A stretch of DNA of 64,000 nt from Moringa oleifera (taxonomy: Eukaryota; Streptophyta; Magnoliopsida; Brassicales; Moringaceae), in assembly GCA_021397835.1 (NCBI GenBank), contig JAJFZO010000191.1:3849001-3913000 (forward strand). The letters run 5' to 3'. A program made the translations under genes and the position numbers. This document shows positions 44,474-56,427 of this stretch, piece by piece. Below the pieces are notes generated by a model. It was not told the DNA's origin. It searched no databases and saw nothing but the letters and a program-made list of their open reading frames with translations. Every line of letters begins with the position of its first letter. The first letter of the stretch is position 1.

Positions 44474-47400
44474 TCAGGCTTCCACTTCTTCAGGAAGCCT
44501 GGCTTTTCCCGAGTAGATATATTGCATCTCCTCCTTCCAGGTCTGCAAAAATCTCTAGATTATTATCACAATAGCAGATTTTACATGCCTTCGGTGATAA
44601 GTTGATTGCTGCCCAGAAAACTTACTTCATGTCTGAAAGCAATCCTCATACTGGGAACATTTGTCTTATGAATATCATTCCCTTGTGGGCCTCTAATGAA
44701 ATACTTGTTGCCCAGCCAACGCGACTGCAGGACAGATGTAGGAAGGAAATATAATCAAACAAAACAATGGTTATGGCTACTTGGACAACCAAAGTGAGAA
44801 AACTTAAGAAAACAATTAAAAGCATAAGTCAGCACTGAAAGCAACTTGAGAAATTTCTGTTCATTAAGCTCCTCACCTTTGCCTTATGTGAAAATCCAGA
44901 TTGATATACAGAATTTCTAGCTATCTCACATAGGTCGCAAGCACTGAGTTTCCATACCTGCAGTATACCAATTCCATAAGAAACAGCATGATGAATGATG
45001 AAAAGAAATAAAGAATGACAAACCTGGGCAGCAACACTATATTCCTCCACCAGCGCTTCTTTTGTTAAATGAATTTGCAACGGATCATCAGATGAGAGTG
45101 AAACATTCAGCCCACGCTGGAAGAACACGGGAAATGGGTTGCGATGATAGTCCAAGAAAAGGGAATTGTTGCTCAAAGGTGACATTGCCAATCCAACCTG
45201 ATAAAAATAGAAACAAAAAAGTGCAGCTGGTTGTTACAACAGAACAGATGCAGAACTTGGTGTTTGGTACAGAGAGAAACAATGAATAATGTTAAGATGC
45301 TTTCCATTGTGAAGTTTCACAAATCTTTAAGTCCCCTAGAAAGTATAGTCCGAATAATATCATAGATGCATTAGTTCAATATTTCCCACCAGTCACAAGC
45401 TATGGACTGCTTTACAACAACAAACCCCAGAAGATGTATAATTACAAAGATGTCCAATTCCTATGCAGATGCCCAATTCTTAACTTAGAAAGACATGCAT
45501 CACATAATAATTCCTGAACAAAAAATGAGCAATTCCAATTCATATGAACCAACCTGAGCAAGATAATATAAATACTGCAGAACAGGGGATTTCCGCAAAT
45601 TAATTCCATGAGAAATGTTATTGCACAGAAGGAAGCCAGCAGCCAAATGGTCAATATCACCAGCCTATACAGACAGTACATACAGTAAGTATTTTGGTAA
45701 CTACACATTAAATGACATAGAGACACTGAACAATAACCTCCCCACAGTGAGGCCGAAACTTTATTGTTGCCAATCCTTTTGATTCACGAAGCTGCAAAAG
45801 AAAACAAGGTCAGGGAATCAATATCAACCTAACCTACTAGCTATTCTTCTGACATAAGCATATGCAATACTGCTTATGTATGACACACACATAGAGACCT
45901 TGTTCAGAGTATACAAGTTTGCGTAGCAGTAATAAGCATAATAAGAATATGCAGGATTGTGCTCATTTGTCCATTCAGCTGGTGGGGCCATATGCTTCTT
46001 TGGACGTCTTTCTGGTTTACTTTCATCATCCACGATGTCAAAACCGACAACCTGTATTGGTAAACAAATTAGTACTAGCACACTTTCATACTTTCATGTT
46101 TTCTATTGTATGCTTCCCATGTACGCCATGGGATGCTAGGTTCCTCTAACATTAAATTGGTCACTGATGCGCAGAGAGGGGGAGAGAGAGAGAATCTGGC
46201 TCACAAAGAATCAGTAACTAAATCTGAAACCAAAGATAAAATTACTCTAAACACAACCAATTTTTAGCAACCAATGAAGCTGATAAAATCCCAAAAGAAA
46301 CAAAAGCCATGACTCTAAAACACAAGAAACCATTTTATTGGATTACAATCAGATAAGGAAAGAAAAAAGCAAATTTTGGAAAGCAACATAGACGACCATA
46401 CAAATTACTGCAACTTTAACATAGACTATAGCATGTTATCATGGCTTCCATCCAATGGAAATTTAAAAACATTAAGGCTCGACTCAATATATGACATATT
46501 CAAGTAAAAGAGTTTACAAGCAAACTTACTTGCAAAAGGAATAAATGTAGCTGAGGATGAGAACTTGGATTAATTGTGACTTCAAAAAGTGGAATGAACA
46601 CGTTGTCCAGAATGTTCTGAAAAGATTTGACAATTCCCATTGCCTTGTACACATTGTACAATCGTGGCAGCTGCACATTGAAGTCAAAATAAAATGTGAT
46701 TAAAAATGATCTTACAAATAAGAAACCAAAATATCTAGGAGCGAAGGCATTTGACATGGAACTATCTCATTTCTTGCAAACGATATTTCAGACTAAAAAA
46801 AAGACCAGAAACATTCAAGATTTTTCTCTTCAATGTAAATATCATTTGCTCTGAAAGTTGCTGAAGGCTAATATTTGGAGTAAAACGAAAGAGTTCAAAT
46901 CCTCATGATCATTTTATCAAAATGGTAGAAGCTACTGAAGCTGAGTGTTAGCTAGTATTTGATAAATAAATACATGATAGGGTGCATAAAAAGGTTGATG
47001 TGTGGCTCAATTTTAAATTCACATGGCCCAAATAGAGATCTCAATAAAATCCTAAAAAGAAGGCATCTGATGGTCTCTATTCATGGTAATGAAGTCATGT
47101 AATACTTGCAAACCACTCAATTCATGCAGCAGAGGTCCGATTTTATTGTTCTAAATAGCTGCTTTCAACCATCTTAACATTGAAAAGTTCCAAATTGGAC
47201 ATGAGGTCTATGCACAGAAAGGAGCGACAGAAATATTCGGAAAGTGATATCACTTAGATATACAAAACAAAATTAAAATAGTGAGCAACCAAATCATGTT
47301 GCATCAGGAGTATGTCATTCATAGCAGTTAGGAAAACAGTTAACATCCAAAAGATGACAGCCATAGGGAAAAATAATAAAATAACAATAGCTGACAGTAC

Positions 47401-50400
47401 AAATACCTGGATCAGCCAAACAGCATTTTCACTATAAATTTCATTGTTAACGAACCAACTTGCAAGCTGGTCCCATTCACTTTGTTTCCTGCCATATATG
47501 GAGATCCTGTACTCTGCCAGCTGATAATGATCAACATCAGGTAACTGAACATCCATATTATCCAGAAGAGTTGGTTTGCTAAACCAGGGTTCTAAGTAAA
47601 TGAACAAGTTCCAGTTTTTACTAGTATTTCTAGAGTCAAAGATAATGAAATAGAAAAGTACAATTTATACCAAAAGCTATGAATTGTCATGCATGTAGTT
47701 GTAAAGAGCACTTGACGCCTTTCCTATGGAAAGAAAAACTTGTCACCATCGCATGACCAAAAATACAAAGAGTATTTACTAGAACAATATGTTCATCAAG
47801 GAAGATTCATTACTTTTCTATCAGGAAAAAAAAAAGATTCATTATTCGAATAGTTTTATCTTAAAATAACAACTTTTACCAGCACATGTAAGCACAATAT
47901 TAACTCGAATAAATTTTTTAGGAACAGAGACTTTCCACCAAACAGGTAAGCAAAATTTCCACCAGGATCTGAACTGTAGCCAGCAGTTCATTGAAGATGA
48001 CAAAAGGCGGCAAAAACCATGTAAATTTTAGAAGTGTCTGCAACAGCTTCAGACGTAGTTCATGCCCCAGAGAAAAACTTTTAACAACACCCAAACTAAG
48101 TCCATGGACAAAAACCAAATGAAAAGCTAGAAATCACATGTTTTTCTCTCCTAAAAGAATTTAATAGCTCTTGGTTTCAAATATCCCATTTAGCACAGTT
48201 CCTCAATGTATCGTAGCTCTTAGCAGCTAATTATGGCTTTGCCAGAGGAGGAACTGAACTTCTAGCTCAAAACATATGCATTAATTGTTAAGCAACAACA
48301 AGATACCAGTAAGAGGTTAGATATCATATTTCAAATTGCAGGACAAGCATAACACGGACCACCATGGAAAATACAACTACTAAGATGAAGCTACATTTTG
48401 ACCAAAAGAAACACAACATCAGTAGAAAGGGTCATTACAAAGAAATTTTCATAGATGAAAACCTGGTATTTGCTTGCTTCAAGGTCTAGTAGAACTTGCT
48501 TTGTCACTTCTGCCAAAAAACGTCCTGTGATTTTGACTTGAACAGTCAGCATGTTTACTTTTTCACCAAACTCAACGTTACACTATAGCAATAGGGCAAT
48601 GGATATTTGGGTTTAACCATTTCTAATTCGGGGGGAAAAAAAAGGGTAATAATGGATTAACTCTAAACAACATTTTGCATCAAACCTTGGATAAGATTGT
48701 CCTGCTTTAAGAAGATCTCTCTAAGTCTGCTTTGCCCACACGGGTTATATTTAAGATTGAATTTATCAAATCGATGAAATGTACTTTTATCAGCATGGAC
48801 ATCCAACAAATCAACATTCAGATCATACCTGAGGATTGATTTTCAACAGTTAGAAGAGGCTAAATGAGATGGAATAACAGGTATTAATCAACATCTAACA
48901 GATAGAAATCAAAAGATCCATCATCATAGGTACCCGGTCAACTCCAAACTCTCAAACACTTCCTTTAGTGTCATATACTTTCCATCTCTGAATATAACAA
49001 CCTACAGAAGCATCAAGAAAGAGGCTTAAATTAACTATGACTTACACGGTCAGAAACGTCCACTTAAAGAAACAGGTTTACATGGACAAAACCAAAGGCA
49101 ACTCAGAATCTACCTCATCAGGTTCTTTTCTTAGCTTTGACTTGATGAACCTCAAGAGATGCTTTTGGTTCATGCACGCAGAATGATGCACATGTGTATC
49201 AACTTTGCGGATATTGTAGAAATCACGGTGCGGAGCACTCTTCTGGGCAAGAAACTCCCTATCTGCATTTACTAACAGATAAAGGCGGAATTTCTGTATA
49301 GTGTTCAGATACGAGTTATGAATACAGGGCAGAATGAATAAAGAAACATGATTCTGAAAAAGAATTACATCGTATATTACCTCCTCAAGAAATCTTAGTC
49401 TGTGATGGCATGCCGAGCGAACATTTCCAATTGACATAATTTTTAGGAGATGATGCATATCAGTGAAAAATACTGTAGAACTTGCGACAGGAAAAAGATC
49501 AACAGTATCTGAAAAACAATTCATAGAAAGATTGACTATTGTCAAAGACCAAGCAAAAAAGAATGTAAAACACATTAACCAAATCGTGCAAAAATCGTTT
49601 TAAAAAATTATCAGTAATTTCCTGATCTCTTCACAGGTCTAGTCAATTAACTTTTTAGTCCATTATTTGGTTTTAGTATTGTAACTAAAATACAAATTAC
49701 TAACTAGTGCTTACCATTCTCACTTGAATAAACATGCACAACTCCGTCTTCCATCCTAAAGTGATGCTGCATTGAAAGGAAGACAATCACAAAGAATAGC
49801 ACAGTAGGTGAATTAATGGCTTCACTCAACTACTAAAGAACTTGAGTAGACTCATGTAAACCAATCCTTACAGAAGCTTATGTTATTATGAGCAGAGTAT
49901 ACATATGTTACTATATCACTGCAGTTGCTCCAAGATAAACCTAACTCACCCCAGTTGCTTCAACAGGGTCAAAGTGGAAAGGATCACTTTTCGTTGCCAA
50001 TGTGCTAGACTCTTGTGTGGCTACTTTCATCCATGGAGGAAGCTTTTCAGTATAAACATATCTTTCTCGCAGATCCAAGCACTCACAGATCATTTTCCGA
50101 ACTTCTTCATCTTCTATGTTGATGGACTCTAAAAGAAAAGGTTTCAATAGAGAGATAACATGCATCAAGTTGTATGGCTATTGATTGAAATAAATAGATC
50201 AAAACTAATGCACAATCACTCAGATTTATCAGGTTAATTAACAAGCAAGTAATGCTATCAATGAACCCCAAATGTTAAAGAAGCAGCCTGAAGAGTTCCA
50301 ACAAAACCCCAGGAATACAAACATATCATTACCATGCGATGAACTTCCCGGGGCCAAAACAATGTTGGCAAAAATTGGATCATTCCCCACATGCACTGAC

Positions 50401-51974
50401 ACCATATCTACTGTTCCATTGTCATGCAGAGGAATTGTGACTTTTGCTTCACTTCCAGTACCAGAGTTTTCATCTTGACCAAACTTTGCCCCATCACCCC
50501 TAAATGGAACAACCGAAGAATTTTGAATTCTTGGATCAACATGCTGCAAGTTCATCCACAACTACCAGATTAGCAGCATGCTTTTGCAGCACTTCCAAAA
50601 TAAATGAAAATTTAAAACAATTCAAAGAATGGTTTGTCTTATTTATGCGAATAAACTATCAAATCATAATATATCCCAAGGGCAGTAAATCATATGAATT
50701 AACATTAGTTACAAGAAAAGAAATTGCTTCATCACCTATTTTACTGGAAACTGCCAGCAATCAGATCACACAATAGTGACTGGTAAACAATAAACAACCT
50801 AGTGCTTATCTGAAATAAGACACAAGAAATAGACATACATACTTTTATAAGATGAGACAGAGAATCCACATTCCCGTGGCTGAAAAGAATGTCATCTTCA
50901 TTCGCGAGCTCGGTTTCCTCATCAGAATCCCCAGCACTTCCAAAGGCATTTACACCCGAAGATCTTGGAGTCATTAACCTGCCAACAGATGCTCGGCTAA
51001 GAGGCTGATCATCCCCTGCATAGAGACAAACACAAAATGATAATTTCATAGCCTAGTCTCTTCCAAATTCAGTGCTTCTGCCACAAGTAAGCTTATAATA
51101 CATTTCAGTATCAAAAGAACTTTTGCCAACACTTTTCTCAAATCTACTAAATAAATTATGAAGAATGGTCGCACTTCTGTACTTCCCAGGCACAATTACT
51201 AAAGCTCTTGAAAACCAAATGCCTTTTCAAAGCAGTTCTTAAAAGTGCCCATGCAATTATATCAATCCATAATCATAGACCATTTGACCATAACCTCCCT
51301 ATGACACTATTCAACTACATTACCAAACTGCACCAATTCAAAGTTTCAAGAAATACCACCAGGCAATGCTCATTTCTTTGTCAGGGGGAAAATAAAAGAA
51401 AACAGGTGAAACCATTTAAAAACAAAAAACAAAAAGGTGTACCTTTCCTTGGAGCAAGTTGAAGAGCTGGAAGAGCAGATGAAATAAAATTAAGATTGTC
51501 CAGCGATGAGGCAGCACAACTCTGAGCCCTAACCTTCACAGCCTTATCAAACTTGGCGTCCTCCTCGAACCATTCGCTTCCCACAGCCACATTAGGCATG
51601 GAACTAGATACTCGGTAATGCCGGAGTGCGAGGAATCCGTTCTCGTCCACCGACCTCGATAACTGCATTCTCCGCTCGCATTTCAATTCTCCATCGGAAC
51701 CACATCCTTCTTCCTCATTCTCGCACTCTCCTTCCTCAACCAGTTGTTGTTCTTGTTCTTCTTCATCTTCATAGTCCTCTCCCCCCTCGTTTGCTTCTTC
51801 TTGGCCAGTGACACAGGGATTTGCGGTAGATTTGCTGCGAATCTCGATAAGGCGATCGAGGACTTGATCGACGGTGCGCTTGTGGATGTAGAAGGCGGAG
51901 ACAGCCATAAGCGACGCACCGACCATAGCCGCCATTACAAGATGCAGAAATGAAGTTGGAGATGAGGGGTCCAT
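44474..51974 (-). CDS. AMPD: AMP deaminase (FAC1-like), 19 exons
   Basis: Converts AMP to IMP in purine salvage and energy balance; loss is embryo-lethal in Arabidopsis (FAC1). Exons: 51974-51443, 51015-50843, 50543-50333, 50128-49950, 49766-49715, 49508-49381, 49293-49114, 49001-48934, 48828-48686, 48524-48463, 47520-47407, 46670-46530, 46051-45899, 45791-45738, 45664-45554, 45197-45024, 44957-44877, 44724-44626, 44542-44474. These give 907 residues. An N-terminal membrane segment ([19 protein letters not shown]) precedes an acidic disordered region and the catalytic barrel. Active-site residues are His459 and His461 ([10 protein letters not shown]), His727 and Glu730 (RPHCGE), His749 (ISHGI) and Asp804-Asp805 (LSSDDP). 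Each is exactly 68 positions beyond the FAC1 residue numbers I remember (391, 393, 659, 662, 681, 736, 737), which supports the exon joins. The total also equals 839 plus 68. Confidence 0.94.
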
Positions 51975-54840
51975 ATCAACAATGAGAGAGCAAAACCCTA
52001 AACCTCACATGTTAGGCGGCCTGGTGACTTACATGGAGGTTTTATAGGTACTGCTCCGGGTGCCCAGGGAACAGAGTCGCTCCAAGGTGGGGGCAGGAAG
52101 AGCAGAAAAGGAACGAAAACTTGCCCCTACCTCAAGATTTGAGGACCCAGATGAAGTACACGTGGAAAGGTTCCCATGGTGACACGAGAGTCGCTGACAT
52201 GTTATTCAAGCAAAATCAGCAACGCATATTAGTGGGTCTAATCTGATCAATTAATTTCTGACCGTAAGATGACCTACTCATAACAGCCGGGCGATCACCG
52301 TACCATCTCTCTCAACTTCTTGTACGCGAAGTTTTTATCGCAGAAGCTTCTCATTATCGGGTGGTTTGATCAGTCAGCAATTATGAGACACATTCTTCGG
52401 TGAGATTTGCCGGTAAATTTCAAAATCTTTATTCAGAATCGCCCTTAAAGTTTAACAAAACACAGAAAATCTTTGTTGTAGATAACCTGTTAATTTGAAT
52501 AGATTATTCTTACCATTTTAGGGAAGCTTTTCTAGAGAGGAAAAGGCCAGACAGGCAGGACAAGACATCTTTTGACCGTCAAAGAATTCTACATTCTGTA
52601 GAAACGCCAATCTTCTTTCTGCCATTATCACCTTTTTCTGTGATTCCTTAAGAACGCCATGCCAGCTTTAACGTTCACGTGCCGGATCTCGCAGGCAGCA
52701 CGTCCGTACATGATTGCTTTCAGAAGGTCAATGAATAATCTTTTTCGACCTAGACCGTCGTCAACCTCTCTCTCAACAAGGTCAAGTGGAAGCCACGGTT
52801 AAAAGTCAGTGGCTCTGTGTGTGTATTGCTTTGGTTCAAGCTCATGTCCATGGTGCATTTATAGGTAGAGGAGATCAGCTGGGACTGCGCAGGAAGATTA
52901 GAGATGAAGAGGATGTAAGTTGCTGAAATTGAAGGGGGAATTGGCGTTTGCTGAACGTGCACTTGAGTGATGGTCCTTAAGGGATGTATTAGTCATTTTG
53001 AAAGTATTAATGGCCGTACAATATTAATTTTAATTTGCATGGATACGTCCATCTGATATTTTCAGATTAAAAAATAATAGATTTTTATCATTTATTAAAT
53101 TAATATGAAAAATTAAAACAATTGATAGTAAATATTAAAAAAACTATATAATTTGATTTAATTTAGATTTTAATTTAAATCATTGTAAAAATTGGTAATA
53201 TTTTATATTCTGATAATATCTTTAAAACACTTAATTAAATTATATATTTTATTTCAAGTCAATTTTTTATTTATAAATATTTTTTATATTTAAATAACTT
53301 TTTACATATAAATAATTTTTATAAAATTTTAACATTTTTGATAATATAAAATTTTAAAAATAATATTCAAAAAACTTTAAAATTATTCATGATAATATTT
53401 ATAAATTTTTTTGATAAAAATTATATAAAATTTTAAATTTTATCTTATATTATCAAATAAGTCTTAATATTTAAAAAATCATAAACTCAATTCAATCAAT
53501 CAATTTAGTTTAAATTGAATTTCAACTCAAATTTGTAAAAAAATAAAAAAAAAATTATTATTAAAATATTAAAAAAGCCTCAAATACTATATTTTGAATA
53601 TGCATTTTAAATTTAAATAATTTCTAATTTATAAATTTTTTGTGAATTCTTAAAAATTTTAACTTCGTAAATTAAAAGTTATATATTCCCAATACTAAAA
53701 AGAAATAATTTTTTTTGCAATAGTAGTTTAAATTTTTTTTACATTCATAAGAGATTTCAAATCAAAATTTATAGTTACAAAATTATTATTTTGAATATCC
53801 TTAATTTTTAATTTTTCAACAAAGTTCAATTTGATCATAATAAATCAATATTCAATTTATCATTTTTTGAATATCAAATTTTTCTAGTAATACGAGGTGA
53901 ATACTGAAGTTTTATATAACCTTCATTCAACATTCATTTAAGCTCGTGAAAATTTTTTAATCATAGCTCAGTTATATAAGATTTTTAATTTAAATATTTT
54001 AAAATTTAATAACATTTTAAATTAAATTATTTAATTATTATCTTAATATATAAAATAAAAATGTATAATTTAAAATTTTTTATATTCATTTAGAAATTAA
54101 AATTTATATATTCAATTTAAACACATATAATTTAGATGTAATCATACGTAAGTTTTTTTATATTCAATTTAAATACTATTTCTCAATTTGAAAATGGCTG
54201 TACTTAAATTATAAGGTGTTTTTTTTCGTATTTATACATTCACAAGAAGTATTGAAAATAATGGGCTAGAAATTAAAGAAGTTTGAAAAAGTTACTAAAC
54301 CACTAGTTTGATTTTATGAGTAGATATTAAGTAAAAATAAATTAAAATAAATGAATTTCATTAGTTTTAAAAAATATATATTAATCAAATAAAAAATTTT
54401 TGATTTTTAATATTTTAAATTTGTTAGCATCGATAATCAAATTAATATTTACTAGTTGAAAGAATATTAAAGTACTCCAATAATGATGAAGATAAATCTG
54501 TGGCAATTATATAAAAATTTAAGTAATAGGAAATGACTAAGTAATAATGATAAAATGTGCATCAAGTGCAATTGTATTTATGGTTTCAAAATTTAATTAT
54601 ATCATTTATTTGACTCTAAAATTTTTTGAGTCTAACTGTAAAATAAGAAATTTACATGTTTAAACATCTAACATCATTTAAATTAAAATTTAAAATAATG
54701 GTAATAAATCTTATAAAATTTTAATATTTATTTTAAAAAATCTTTTTTGCATTTTTAAATATTTGTGAAAAAATATTTAACCACGAACTATTGCATGTTA
54801 ATTAATTATTCATTTATTTACTTTTTTAGTGATGATGATC
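51975..54840. other. Upstream of AMP deaminase, then AT-rich spacer with MITE-like sequence
   Basis: 51975-52980 has normal composition and is probably promoter. From 52990 to 54830 the sequence is extremely AT-rich without genes. Confidence 0.6.
53530..53930. mobile_element. Diverged MITE-family copy
   Basis: Read in reverse complement, 53870-53560 follows the same order of words as the complete element at 11129-11671. It also shares TAATACGAG and flanking words with 4418-4478. The boundaries are eroded. Confidence 0.4.
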
Positions 54841-54844
54841 CGTC

Positions 54845-54852
54845 TATATAAG
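54845..54852 (+). promoter_or_regulatory. Retained TATA box of the UGT pseudogene
   Basis: TATATAAG, 81 bases before the decayed start codon. It suggests the promoter core has survived although the coding region has not. Confidence 0.5.
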
Positions 54853-54932
54853 CATTGTGAGGGAAAGCATGCAATAACAGGTAATATTCAGATAGACTCT
54901 CAGTTGTCTTTCTCGTCGTAGCAGAAGCAAAA

Positions 54933-56427
54933 ATGGGATCTATCGCCGCTCTGTAGCCTTACATTGTCTGCATCCCATTTCCCGCACAGGGTCACGCTAA
55001 CTCTTTCATGCAACTAGCCAAGCTTCTTCATTCAAGAGGCTTCCACGTAACTTTTGTCAACATCGAGTTCAACCACAGCCATCTGCTCCAGTCTGAAGGG
55101 CCAGACGCGGTTAAGGTCTCCCCGGCCTTCCGGTTCGAGACCATCCAGGACGGGATGCCGCCGTCCAACCCTAATGTCACGCAGAGTGTCACCCACTTGT
55201 TGTACTACACGAAGAAACACTCCGCATAGTGAAGCTCAATTCCATGGAGGATTCGCCTCCCGTGAGTTTCATCGTCTCGGATGGGATCGTGAGCTTTGGT
55301 ATCAAAGTGGCTCGAGATTCCTGAAGTCCAGTTCTGCAAGGCATCGGCATGTGGTTTCTTGGCATATCCCCCGTTTGGAGAACTTGTAAAAAGAGACACG
55401 TTTCCATTGAAAGGTATAGCGACAGCTTGTATACACTTATATAACACTGATCTGTCTAATCAAGCTAACATTTGATATCTGGATATCAGATATCAGCTCT
55501 GGTTGCCAAAGATTCTGTATGTATGGTTATTTTGAGTATTATTAATCTATGGTACGTATTTTCTTCTGGATTACCGAGAGCCAAATTAAGAACGGGCACC
55601 TGGAAACTCCTCTGCCACGGATACCAGGAATGGGGCATATGCGATGAAGGACATGCCGAGTTTTGTGAAGAGCACTGACGCCGACGACATCGAATTCAAC
55701 AGGTGGCTGGAAGAGGGAGAGGACTGTCTGAAAGCCGACGCCATCGTCATCAACACTTTCTACAACTTCGGACGTGAGGTTTCCGGCAGCATCTTGTCCC
55801 TGTTAGACGCGGCTAACATCTACTGTGTCGGGCCACTGTCCACGCTCTGCAAGAAGAGCTTGCCGGAACCGAGACGAGAACCAGTCTCTGGAAAGAGACA
55901 CCGAGTGCATTGCTTGGCTGGACAAGCAGAAGCCCGATTCGGTGGTGTACGTGAACTTTGGTAGCATTGCGGTAATGACGGAGTAGAACTTGAAGGAGTT
56001 TGCATGGGGCCCGGCGAATAGCATGCACCCGTTTCTATGGATCGTAAGCTCGTACGTCGTCATGGGCCACGCCGCAGTCCTGCCCGAGGACTTCAGGGAG
56101 GAGACGAAACAAAGGGGCCTGATAACAAGCTGATGCCCGCAGGACAAGGTGCTGGTTCACCCAGCCGTCGGGGCGTTCCTGACACACAACGGATGCTTGG
56201 AGGGAACCTCCGATCTCTTGGCCGTTCTTAGCAGAGCAGCAGGTGAATTGCAGGTACGCATGCCCGACATGGGGAGTTGGGGAGAAATCCAGGAGCTTGT
56301 TAGGGAAATTCTTGGAGGAAAGAAGGGGAAAGAAATGAAAAACAAGGCCTTGGAGTGGAAGAAGGAAGCAGACATGACCACCACCGAAGGAGGAGCTTCT
56401 GTTAAAAATTTCAATGGGTTCGTTTAA
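54933..56427 (+). pseudogene. UDP-glycosyltransferase pseudogene, UGT85A type
   Basis: The start reads MGSIAAL followed by TAG at 54954-54956. After it the frame continues with unmistakable UGT85A sequence: PFPAQGHANSFMQLAKLLHS, RGFHVTFVNIEFNHSHLL, FRFETIQDGMPPSNPN. The frame is lost at a stop near 55227. Later family blocks (NSMEDSPPVSFIVSDGI, then CKAS and FPLK before the usual intron at about 55413) appear only in shifted frames. Exon 2 has DLPSF-like sequence, DADDIEFNRWLEEGEDCLKA, then TAG at 55984-55986 and TGA at 56131-56133, which replaces the Trp opening the PSPG sugar-donor box. The box itself is damaged (FLTHNGC instead of FLTHCGW), and about 35-40 residues after it are missing. 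The C-terminal [20 protein letters not shown] is recognisable. It cannot make an active enzyme. Confidence 0.9.
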
